DNA of 41,495 nt from Cyclospora cayetanensis (Eukaryota > Apicomplexa > Conoidasida > Eucoccidiorida > Eimeriidae): the NCBI RefSeq assembly GCF_002999335.1, contig NW_020312213.1, positions 1 through 41,495 of the forward strand, written 5' to 3'. The notes beneath the pieces were generated by a model. That model did not search any database. It had not been told where the DNA came from and worked only from the letters and a program-made list of their open reading frames with translations. This document shows positions 21,700-32,900 of the stretch, in pieces. A program made the position numbers and the translations under genes. The stretch's first letter is position 1, and each line of letters opens with the position of its first letter.

Positions 21700-22690
21700 G
21701 CACGTTGCTCGAAGACCACACCGTGTTTTTTCTAGGCGTTATCTGGCACATTAAGCTTCATGGCGTGCAGATGTAGCCTCATGCGCGCCTTCCATTAGAC
21801 CAAATGTTATTGGAAGTGTCATGTGGTTCCCGCACCCTTGCCACTGTTTCACAAGTCTAAGTCTTAGGTTCTGCGCTAAGCACTGAACGGGCAGGGATTG
21901 TCTCCTCGTATAACAGATCTATTGGTCATTCAGTCTCAAGCTCCACTGGCACTTTTTGGCCGGTAATGTGAGCTTGTACTAGTGTAGAATACACCCACAG
22001 TTAGTTCCCACCTGCGAATTTTTCTCTCTACCCTTCTTGGCTGCGCCGCAGCTTGCGTGCGCTGCTTGCTGTTTTCCTGGTACGCCTCCTTCTTTTGCTA
22101 ACCAGCATGGTCGCGCCGTTGTTCAAGTTCTTTGGACTTTTGCGTGCTCTTGCAGTTCCGGATTATATTTCCTACCCGCACTATAAAGGCAAGAACGTTG
22201 CTGGGGAGCTGTCTGGGATCGTTTAGCAGTGCAGCATTTTTGTAGTCCTTTTCCTCGTACACCGTAGACGGTAGAGCAGTCCCGGTGGACGCAGAACCCT
22301 CGTGATTGTTTGAAATCAAAGACGCAAGATCTGCGCTGGTTTGCCTCCAGAATACCAGGTAGTCCATCAATTGTGGGGGTTACACTGGGCGGTTGTGTAA
22401 TCCCTGAAATGCTGCTCATCCTATGGGGGCTACGGTGCGTGATGCCTCACCCTTTGAGCACTCCAAGCCTTTACGGCTAATGGCATTTAGCATCTTACTG
22501 GGCAAAGCTACTACACATAAACACGTTTTACTATATATGTATCTGCGATGGTATGACAACCAAAAATAAGACGGCCGCAGAGCTGGGCAAGGTGTTTTGG
22601 TCTATCGTCATCCCCTGGATCCGAATAGAGTATATATAGGTGAACCTCCGTGCCCACATCATCATTCTCAATCCTTCCGCCGCTTGCTGA
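21700..22690 (-). pseudogene. Gag/protease-position segment present here but missing from the left copy
   Basis: This ~1 kb interrupts the alignment between the two retroelement copies. Two minus-strand frames (22419-22123 and 22370-22098) stay open for about 90-98 codons. One reads L-V-F-W-R-Q-T-S-A-D-L-A-S-L-I-S-N-N. I see neither a CCHC knuckle nor a D-T/S-G protease motif. It may be original gag-protease sequence deleted from the left copy, or a later insertion. Confidence 0.35.
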
Positions 22691-22859
22691 TCAACTACAT
22701 TTTCTAGACAGCTGTTGGTGTTCAGTGACTTTTGCGGACTGATATTCCATTACATATATGCCAATATGTTGAGAGCTGCACCTATTTCACCGTTTCTCAG
22801 TCTTCTCAAAGCTTGCTGTTTAGCTTATCTCGGCAAATTCCGATAAGTCGGGGCTTGTA

Positions 22860-23250
22860 GAAAGGCTTGGACTGTAGTAATTCCAGCAGGCCGATAAATC
22901 CTCTACAAGAATAGAGCCACGATCAAGGTGCTATTTCTTTAATACATTTGCCGCGAGGAAGATTGGCTCGTCTTCAGGTCGGGAGGACAAAGCGAGGTAC
23001 GACACCAATTGCCTGATGGGCTCTTGGAGTTTTCTCCCATCCCTGCGGCTGTCATACTTTTCTGGTTGGCAGTGCCCCGTCGGCACACCCATATACATTT
23101 ATTTAACTAAAATCCTTTCATGCATTTGTTCCAGCTGTGTTGCTACAGCATGCAAGGCAGCTTGCGATCCGGCCTCCGCCTTATCGCCAGGCGTTGCATC
23201 GCCAGAGGCTTTCTTGGCCCACCCTGTTGTCAAAGAACTTCGAATTGAAG
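22860..23250 (-). pseudogene. Gag-like remnant of the retroelement
   Basis: The minus strand reads S-S-L-T-T-G-W-A-K-K-A-S-G-D-A, then A-T-Q-L-E-Q-M-H-E-R-I (a coiled-coil-like gag start). In a second frame it reads L-V-S-Y-L-A-L-S-S-R-P-E-D-E-P and H-L-D-R-G-S-I-L-V-E-D-L. The second block matches H-F-K-G-G-S-I-K-V-E-D in the left copy. Position upstream of RT and helical composition suggest gag; there is no diagnostic motif. Confidence 0.55.
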
Positions 23251-23476
23251 AATAGCTAGGTAGGGATCAAAACACAACAACTGTTGTATGAAAAACTGGA
23301 AATTCCATCGCATCCTGTATTTGATCTAGTGGGTGAGAGGAAAACAGCTTTATCGGACGCAGCGGTATTACCAACTGTAACTTTCAATCTAGTATCCTCT
23401 AAAGGTGATGCTCAACCCTGGGCACAGTACAAACAGAAGAGAGCGTTATTAATGGCTTTTTTAGAATATTCCCCGC

Positions 23477-23585
23477 CTTCTCCTGCCCACGCCCCTAGGG
23501 ATTCCCATATGAGGGCGGAGAGACAGGTAAAATGTGCACGTTGCTGTACCTTTGGAGTAGTCCAATTATTTACAGCTAGCCGCGT
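23477..23585. repeat. Copy C of the ~110-bp repeat (possible 5' LTR remnant)
   Basis: Gap-poor alignment to copies A and B. It lies just upstream (in element orientation) of the gag remnant, the position of a 5' LTR or leader. The boundaries, a primer-binding site and target-site duplications could not be identified. Confidence 0.45.
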
Positions 23586-25238
23586 ACCGCATCTGGGCAA
23601 GTTAAGCTGCACTTCAACAATTTCTACTATACCATTCATATTTAACTAAGTAGAATCAAGATTTGCCTTATTGGCTTGTATGTGATGGCTAATGCGTGCA
23701 ATGTACTGTGGATGCTTGAAGTCCAGCTCGGGTGCAGCTACGTACACCCCAGCTACCGAGGTCTTCTCATGTCTGGAACTCTGAGGAGCGGGTGCCATGA
23801 AAGGCTGGAGTTCTTCTAAATATTCAGTAGCTTTCAGTCATCCTAAGTTGAGCTTGGGATGAGGTGTCTTCCTAAGTAAACCCTAGATGGAGGGTTACAT
23901 CACTGGTTTTTATAGCGAATAATTGATACCTCTATTAGAAACTCCTTCGAGCCACGGAGACACAGTCATAATGTAACGCGTACTGAAAGAGGCTACTGGG
24001 CCCTAAGGCTGCCAGTTTCTTCTTAAATGCAGGCTGGTACTGGGTGCAAGGAGACTCTTTGCCTGAATCTAATTTCTGTTAGTATCTTCAAGCATACGAG
24101 ATAATGCAAGTTCTCCAACATGCTCACCTAGGGTGCATTCCTGTACCTTTAATAGCTGTTTACAGCTACCTTTACTACCCTGAATTTGTAGCTCGCATCA
24201 TACTCCACGTCCTTGGGCATGGGACTCGACAGATTGGGCACCAGGGATAGCGCATCGCTTTTGGCGATTCAATAATACTTTTCACTTTTTGCATGTGATG
24301 TGGTGAAGACTGTATGAGCAAATATTTCAGAGGTCTCTGTTCAGAGAAGGAGACCAGAGATACGGAAACTAGAAGCTCGGTGATGGGGCCCGATATTGTT
24401 AACTCTGCACCGAGTCACACAGTGTTGCACAAGGTAATAGTTACGCATGTAAATATAAAGCATTGCAAGGCTGCAAGCATGATAAGAGGGAAAACCCCTA
24501 TATTCATGATCATATGTCTAATATGACGCATACTGGATGAGTAACCGTTGTATTCAGACTCCCACAGGGCGCCGAGTCAATATTCGTCATCGACTCAGCC
24601 ACATTACAGTGAATCATTTATAGCAGTGTAACATTCAGCTTCTTACATAACACTAGTTTCAATTGGTATCATCGCATGAAATTCTTTTGAAAAGCCATGC
24701 ACTGACTTCAGGTATAACGAGCCTGGTGGGTGCATACTCCGGGGCTCCGGTAGCCCCAGTGCAAAGCAATAATATTCGTGTATGGGGCTTCTGGATTTCG
24801 TGACGTCCAGAAAGCACACAGTCACTACACTGAGTCCATATGAGGCCTCTGAGTGTGCCTGTATACTAGACACTGCCAGACATTGCTGTCGGTCCATAGG
24901 GTCACTTGCTGGGGGGCAAGGTTTCCTCGCGAGACGGTGGAGTACGGTTGCCTGGGGCTCCCTTGGACTAATCAAGTCCGATGTTCAGCACTCAGTTTGG
25001 GACCTTTCAAGTGCCAAAGCGTCATCCGATGGCGCTTTGTTTCCAGAGTCATGCTCTTCTGACCTCCGCATAAACTTGCTCTCGGCCTAGCTTATCACGG
25101 AATATACTTAACACACGGGCTGTGCAGGGCATAATAAAAGGCGTGCAGAAGCCACACGAGCTAAGAGACGGGCCGTCGGTGGTCGCGGGGGCTGTCAAGT
25201 CAAATGCGGGTTTCGTTGGGTAGACGAAATACACGAAG
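23586..25238. other. Gene-free stretch upstream of CFAP20
   Basis: Only short, unconserved frames are seen (the longest about 110 codons, minus strand, 24643-24975). A small hairpin (GGGGCT/AGCCCC) occurs near 24740. The right-hand end should contain the CFAP20 promoter and 5' UTR. Confidence 0.45.
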
Positions 25239-26687
25239 ATGTTTGCCAACGCTCTCCAATCGGGTTTCATATCAATACTTTATAGCATTGGGTCATTCTA
25301 TGCACTGCAACTATCCTTCCGCTGAAAACTGGTGGTTAAATGCTGAATCGCTTTCCATGAATTAGTTGTCACAGGAATGTGTAGCAAAGTAAAGACCAGC
25401 TGTCACAATTGATACTCAGCTCTAGATTCAACGGTCCGAACTAGAGTGTTCTGTGTGGCTGCAACAAAATGTTTGAGCCCAAGTATGAGGGAAGGAGAGC
25501 TCTGGCTGTTGTTGAAACTTTTCACTAAGTTACCTTAGTCACTCCGAAATATAGCGTTGCAGCTGCATAAGTCGACACCGCGGGTCAAAAGGTTAAAGGA
25601 GTGGCGCATATCGCACACCATATGCGTTAAAAAGGTAACACTCGCGATTCAGCCTGCTTCCAAAAAAAATTCAGTCTCGAACACAAGTAAACTGTTGAAG
25701 TGCTTATGATGTCTCCGTTTGCAGCTCGCACCCCCTGCAACTGTGGGATAAAGCAGTCCAAAATGGCCACATCAAACGAGTAACTGACGAGGAGATTCAG
25801 TCCTTTGTTGTTGAAATCCTTGGCGCAAATGTGTCGACAACTTTTATTACTTGCCCTCTGTACAAAGGCTCGCTCGGGATCAAGCTACCTATACTTGTCA
25901 TGATTGTGAAAAATGTGAGACTCTTGCTTTCCTAAACACCCTTCATATCAAATGCAAGCTTTTATGAGCTATGAGCCACGCACAATAAATTACAACTCAA
26001 TGAGAGTGATCGTCGTTCGTACAACATTGAACACTATGGTAAGTTTCGCCAGCATTATTAGCGAGAGCCAACTACCACTGCGAATATTAGCTCACCAGAA
26101 CTGGGAAATGGCAGCTACGTTGCTTTGGGCTCAGATGAAAAAATACTTTACCTTCGAAGTGCAGATTCTGGATGACCAAAACGTCCGCAGACGATTTCGG
26201 GCATCGAACTATCAAGTGAGCCGATAAATGCAAATCGTGAAGTTCGCAAGTTCAATAACTCAATTCTAGAAGGTAACATATCGTAGAAGGCCCCCTGTCA
26301 CTGCTCATTCCGTTTAGTATTGGAGACACCCAAAGATTCACTACAATACTTTTGAAGTTTTAGGCACCTCAGGCTGTCATGAGTGTCAAACGCTTTAGAA
26401 CAATTTAAGTTCCTCCACTACGTTTTCGATTGTGTATACAGAGCGCCACAAGAGTACAGCCTTTCGTATGCACGATGCCGCTGCGCCTGGATGAGGGTTG
26501 GAATCAGGTACAATTCAACCTCGCAGACTTCACACGGAGAGCCTATGGAACAAAATTCGTGGAGTGCGTGAAAGTGCAACTCCATGCAAACTGTCGGATC
26601 CGAAGAATTTTCTTCTCGGACAGATTTTACTCTGAAGAAGAGCTGCCCCCCGAGTACAAACTATTCATTCCAAGCAGCAGGCACTAA
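25239..26687 (+). CDS. CFAP20: CFAP20 (BUG22/GTL3) cilia- and flagella-associated protein
   Basis: Four exons: 25239-25291, 25725-25914, 26135-26215 and 26442-26687. They join in phase to 189 residues; human CFAP20 has 193. Landmarks in order: [10 protein letters not shown] at the start, [63 protein letters not shown] and H-A-N-C-R-I-R-R. The match is near-colinear, with no gaps beyond a few residues at the ends. The protein is an inner-junction component of axonemal doublet microtubules. In an apicomplexan it would serve the flagellated male gamete. The first donor is weak (GG|GTCATT); the others are ordinary. Nothing suggests decay. Confidence 0.97.
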
Positions 26688-29600
26688 AATGCCCCGCACG
26701 CGTAATCGAAAATGCAGCTAAAAGTAGCCTCCTCTCTGGCTCTTGGAAATAGATTCGTTATTCCACCACTGCCCGCAAGTCATGCCTGCAATCTGTTGGC
26801 CCTGAGCTGCTCATAAAAAGTTGTAGACAAACACGTTTAACCTGTTGTCGGTCCATACCGAGCTTTAACGGACAGCATGCATTGGATTGGTCCGTGAGGG
26901 CACTTAAAGGTCATTTATCTAAGCTAAATATATTGCAGTACACGAAACTAATGCTCATCAGCTCATACCGTCGAAGAGGTGGAAAGGAAAGTACTGAGTC
27001 CTCGTATTTGCCTTGCTCAAATCACTAACCGGCGAGGTAGAGGCATAGAAGCTGTCAGACGCACGACGCATGATAAGCCGCCTGGATACAGGTGAAGCAT
27101 GCTTCTACTTTAGTCTCGCATTGCCTTGTGACACACATGCACAGTGCCGGAGACGTAGAAACTTCTTAAGAGAAATGCTAGAGATATTAATTGCTAGGTG
27201 CCTATCCGCATCGAGGCCCAGCAGAGTTCACATTCTGCAGAGTGTGTTCAACCGTGTCATTTTTCTTTCAGTGGCACACAGGGAACAATGCAGGCCTGCC
27301 TCATCCAGACTGTGACTAAATTTTAGCTTTGCATAAGTAGCTTTCACAAATGAAAAACCACAGGCTGAGAATCATCCCATTCCTCCTTCACCATCAGAAA
27401 GCTCTAAAAAGCACACGAGCGTTTCCACACATCAAAACTCCTATCTTGGAGGGCCGCGTAGTGGCTACACAATAGTTGCATGCTGGCGTGCCATTAGGTT
27501 TGCCACCTACGCTTTGGAACCCCTTGTGGTGGTATCTGCTGAGATAGCGTAGTATTTCTCAGCATACAAAAGGCCTGGCTAGCTCCTTGTCTAAGAAGCC
27601 TCCTGTCTATTAAGCTATGCTTTATTTTCAAGTGGTCATAGGGAACAGTTTTGGCATAGTGTAAGTGGCTGTGCACCCCTTAAGAGTTCCGCGAATAGTT
27701 CCAAGATCGTATGGCTCACGTTGTGCTGGAGTAAATGTGGTAGCGAGGCGCTGAAAAGCTTGAGCAAGCCCAATGTACCTATTTGGTGTATATGGCTTTA
27801 AACTTTCCAGCCCCAATACAACAGTCTCTCCATCCAGGTGTTTGTGCAGATGAGGGTACAAACCACATAGAATAGGTATGCCGCATGGTCAGCATGTTGG
27901 CAGTGTATTGGTTACACGACGTTTGCTCCGAGATCCAATTTTGGGGGACTGGTACCCGTCTACACGCACACTCTAACCAAGGCTTCAAAACCAGGAACAA
28001 ATATGCTATTGTACAGATTGCTACAGAGCACTTAATACTCTTTCCCTACGCTTAAATATTGTGGAAACTGATGCAATTCGACACTCTGACAAGCCATACG
28101 TCCTCGTTCAACAGCTTAAGGACACAGGAGCACTTTCTTGCTCGGCGTTTCATAAACGCCATTGGTGCTTTGTATAAGCCGAATGCGAGTGCGATTAAGC
28201 TTTGCTGGCGCTGGTGCGGCGAAATCTGGTGGCTCATTGGCTGTCGCTGCACAGCTTTGTTCATATTTATTAGACAATTTGTGTGTGATTGCCTGAGCAC
28301 AAAACTTCCACTACAACTCATGCATGGTATCGCCCTGCTGCTGTCTAGGGACCTCGACTGTTTTTCCAGATCGACAGTGGCGCCCCGAGCCGCCCTCCAA
28401 GCACCTAAAGGGATTACTCTTTTGTCATTATTTTTACATTCTCATTACGAATTTACAATTAATATTTATGTCGCTACATATCACGAATGGGAGAATCCTT
28501 ATCTCCGGATGCCATTGACTCTAGATGGCTTGAGAACTCGAGCACAGAACCAAGTCTATCGTCAGGTGTTTTATCAAGCACATGATTCTTCCTCCCTTTC
28601 ATTTGGGATCATAGATTGAGTCGATCCAGTCCAGGCCACAGTCCCACGCGCCTCTACATTGAATTTCTCTGCTGCAGGAATCAGCTACTCACCATGGCAC
28701 CAGTTTTAAGTAGGCGGATACCGCAAGAACTGCTTTGGATATTGGAGATCCTTCGCAGGCATTCTCAGTTCAAACAGCGAGTATATGCAGTCTTAATGCA
28801 CTTCAGCACCAACTTTAACAGTTTCTGAGCATATTTTCTTCACTTGTCCCCATTCGCATGCTGCGCCTCAGTTTCGGGTGTAGTTGACCATATCTTGGAT
28901 GTGCCAAGTGCGTATCCTGGCCCCCACAATTTTACCCAGGGTATGTCACGCTGACTACACTATTTTTGATGGTAGCTAACACTGTTGAACGTCTTCATGT
29001 AAAGCCCAACAGCTTGCCTTCTGTTATAAAACATTTATGTCCAAGCACTGCAAGCCACTCTGTAGATGAAAGCAAAACTAGTAGAGCCAAAAAAATATGA
29101 AGAATCGTCGCTGGTAGTGAGCTGATTACCGGTCGCAGAGCGCACGAACTCGGACCTCCTGCCACTTGACCCGAGGAGCCAGCTGTTATTGATATGGGAT
29201 TGTATGTGCAACTGGATGCAAGAACAGCTTGACTCCGGATATGGAGTTACTGCAAGGAGCTTTGGTAGGTTGATTTCTGCACTAAGCATGAGCTTTCAGG
29301 GCATATATAGTGGCCCTCTGGTTTATGGTGAAAGCAAGATAGTCATGCTGGGGCAATCACATGCAAGCGAAAAGCTCTGCTCCAAAAGTGGAAACCCAAG
29401 AGATATTCCCGTCTTATGCAGGTTCCTTTACCTTTGAGAGAGATATGCGCCAGCTGTCACCTCCTGTACCTGAGTTGAACCACGTGGGCAAGATGGTAGA
29501 GTCACTGGAGCCTTGCTTTGTGATAGACGCTGGTCTTGCCGCAGATGTTCATAGACAATCAAATACGAAAATACAAGAGAATAATCAGAGCACGAATTCA

Positions 29601-32600
29601 ATCTTTCAAACAAAAAAGATTAAGTACGTGCAGCAAACTCGCACCCTTTCTGCCATTTCATTATTGTGGAGATTTATCTTAATTTTCTTTATTATTCTTA
29701 TGCATGTAACAAGCGGAATCCTACGTAGTAATACATGTATATTCGGACGTATTGCATAGTCGAGACTATGTGGCTCCATTATATGAGTTCCCGCAGGTTC
29801 CTAAATCCGGTGCCCATTGCAGCTGCGTGCTACCTGCATACAACTGTGGTGGTTTCAGCACTGAAGGCATTCTTCAGCGCAATCCCTCAGCTTGGTGCGC
29901 TTGGCAATTTGATTTGCTTCGAAAGGCCTAAAACAATGGCTCAATTTTTCTCTTCCTAAACACATTGCAATGACATACCAATTGTCCCACCGATTACTGC
30001 CCCTAGAACCGAATAAAAATTGTACGAGGATCGATACAAAACACTTGGGCTGACCGTTGTTGAAGAGGACTTCTGGTGGTGCTGGGGGCTCAACAAAAGT
30101 TCGTCATTCCAGAAGCAACGAGGGAGAACTCGAAATTTCCTTTTATGGGGTGTCTGCAGTTAGAAACAATCATGATTTAGCTCTGCACTTTAATTTTTGC
30201 AAAATGACGCTATCAAACAAAAAGGTGTCATGCAAATTTGCCGCGAGAGTCAGGCAAGTGGCACAGGTAAATTTTTTTGCTTTGATTGGGAGCATGGCAT
30301 AGTGCCCCTGATTAGTTCTTGTGCTTCGCACACTGCATATGCGTTCGACAATACAATCTAAAAGAATTGTAGACAATGCGTTTATTGCTGCTCTGCTACA
30401 GGCGGCTCTTGACTCGAAGAAAAAAGGCGGCTCTGATTCTGTCAAAGGTAACTGGAGCTACTGCAACAGTCACAATGCGATGGCACCCATTTTTACGCAA
30501 AGGGGGGCAACAGAACCACAGGCAGCACCGCGGATATCTTTTCAGCTAGCACAAACGAAGCGGAAGCAAGATGATGGTCTAAGCCATGCCACCACCTTGA
30601 CCATCTCCAGGACATGCCCCTAAACTGGTTGTGGTCCCACATCAGCCGTCCGATGTGATGATTCATACCACTTCGAGTGATAAATTCTAAAGTATCTGTA
30701 TCCCCTTGCACTAAGGTACTAAAAAGCAAACCACTACGAAGTGAGTTGAGACCCATTGTTCCTACCAACACCGAGGAATTTCGCGGATTATCGGAATGCA
30801 TGCTAGCTTACAGAGTGGCAAGTGCTGAAGCTGGCGAACCTCTGTATGCGGACCTACAACCACAGTGTACATGAGCTCTAGGAACATAGGTGTAACGCAG
30901 TGCCCTTAGGCAGGCAAAGTCTAGTCATGCTTTGTGCAAAAAAGCCGTCGAAGTGTGCAAACTTGCTCGTTCTTCTGTTTCCAATGCTGGAACTCAAGCT
31001 ACTTCGTAGCTTTGCGTTCTTGTGATTCCTTGTCACATAAAATCATACTTGTTCGCTGGCCCTACAGAGGAGCACAGCCATATTCATCAGCCGTAGATGT
31101 CGCAATAAATCAATTAGGCTCTTGTGGTAGCAGTGCTTTCTCGAGGAAGTGGTAAAGAAGTATCACCGCCACGGGTAAGGGCAAAGGTGCAGAAGACTCC
31201 AGCATACGCAACTGCCGAGCTATACACCATAATGTATTGATGGTCGCGTGAGGACTTAAAGCAATGAACCTTTGGATACCCCACATTTTTCTTGGCCTTC
31301 TCTGTTAAATTAAAGGCAGTGATAGACTATTTTTGATGTCCTAACTGGTTTTCAGTGCCTCTGTAAAAGAAATCAGCACGTTTGTGTGCCGCAGAGGCTG
31401 ATGGGGCCGCAATCGATAACCATGCAGTACAATATTTTTCATATCTAGCATTGCACTCGGGACCCGATGCAAGCAAAAGCACTTGATGGCACTTTAGAGA
31501 GTAGCGGTGCACTAGATCACTAATGTCCACTGTTCCTTTCCTTAACGGGCCTGCGACAATCGCACCGTCTGCTTGTAGGCATCAGCCCCTTTATGACCAA
31601 CTGGCGACCGCAGGCTGGGCAGCCTTTCCTGCCCTTGCTTGTAGATTGGTAAACGAAATTGCCCAGTGGGAGTGGCCTTAGGTTCTCTGCAAACGAAATG
31701 TACCGTAGTTTACGGTTGCAATTTTTTGGAGCAACGCAAAAGCCTTCGTTGATGGATTGCATGTGTTTGCTCTAGTGAGCGATGACAGACTCCGCCTTGA
31801 AACAGACACTCGAAGGAGCTTAAAATGGGGAAGAGGTGGGCACCTGCGAACCATGTGAGCTGCCACTGATGCTGGCGTGCAGATGGATAGGCACTACGCT
31901 ACATAAGTTAAACTGATGAAGTCCAACCTATGGTTGCGTTTAGTCTCGCTATTTTTGGAAGCCTCAGTTGTTAGCCCTTGTGACTAGCTCTCCTTTAGCC
32001 GTACAGTGTTTCCACACTACGCATAATACCAAAGGCTGCCGATACTATACTACAGTGCAGGGCGCAACATCAGTCACAGAAAAAAGTCTGTTAAATCGCT
32101 TGTAGCTTGTGTTCCTGAAGTACTGCATGATGTTGCTCTTGGACCTTATCACAACGAAGGAAGCTCTGGAGACATTTGCACGTGGCCTCCATGTTTATAT
32201 GGGCTACTCAGGCAGCCGTGATAAGATTGTCATATAAGCTAAAAAAGCTACAACAAACAGTTTTTTAAACAAAAGGTAATTGCCCGTTGTTTTAAAGTCC
32301 CTGCAGGAAGCGGTGACTCCAAGATCGTCTTTTTTCGGTTATGGTTTAGGATAATACAAGCATACTCAAGGAAAACAGAAGCTTTGTGTGTGCTTCTTAA
32401 TGTCTTTTCTAGGTGTCACGAGTAGAGGGATTTACATCCTTTGGCTGTATGTCGGCAAGCCTGTCCTGCTAAACACAAAAACCATCTTCTTATGACCCCC
32501 TAGGAATTATATGCCCTTTGCAGTGTGGGCCAGTCGAGCGTGAATCCTGCTGGCTGGGCAGCTTCCGGGATATCTCAAGGTTATATGAGTTCATATTACA

Positions 32601-32900
32601 AAAGGCCCCGCTATGTGCGCATTACATTTTCGCGTTGTTTATATCGATGTGCAGGATTATTATTCCTTTCTCGCTGTTGGCAAAGTTATTGAGTGTCCAT
32701 CTAGCTAATGCATTGTGCTGTATCATCTTCCGAAACATCTACCAGCCGACCGTGAGCTCCAAAAGGGCCGCTTATGCGATTTCAGGGCTTGATATTATCT
32801 ACAATGAAAGTCAACTCTTGTGTACACTGCATAGCTTAGTGGGATATGGACATTTTGACTACAATGCCGCAGACTCAACTCTAATCAATTAAGACATGCA
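26688..32900. other. Long stretch without a recognisable gene (left half)
   Basis: No family is recognised. The longest frame is 28059-28619 (+, 186 codons); its sequence looks unstructured and shows no known motif. A minus-strand frame at 27861-27628 has protein-like composition (V-V-L-G-L-E-S-L-K-P-Y-T-P), possibly a decayed element. Another at 31762-31520 contains C-P-A-C-G and C-D-C, a possible metal-binding scrap. None is supported by splice sites or homology. Confidence 0.4.

Larger units (their letters stand above)
18019..23585 (-). mobile_element. Dead Ty3/gypsy-type LTR retrotransposon
   Basis: On the minus strand, from high to low coordinate: a repeat remnant (copy C), gag-like frames (about 23250-22860), a gag/protease-length segment, the pre-RT spacer and RT start (about 21540-21295), RT palm fragments (21225-20881), the RT-RNase H connection (20866-20477), possible RNase H and integrase scraps (about 20295-19190), then repeat copy B. 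The order gag-RT-RNase H is that of Ty3/gypsy (Metaviridae-type) elements. Every frame carries stops or shifts, and no Y-x-D-D polymerase motif survives, so it cannot move. It shares sequence with the left-edge copy, so it belongs to a repeated family. Confidence 0.75.

Noticed and set aside
23284..23649. Plus-strand open frame of 121 codons upstream of gag of the dead element
   Set aside because: Opposite strand to the retroelement and overlapping repeat copy C; the related left copy has no equivalent frame.
28059..28619. Plus-strand open frame of 186 codons
   Set aside because: The longest frame of the gene-poor region, but with no domain, no supporting splice sites and frames on the other strand; kept only as a place to check.
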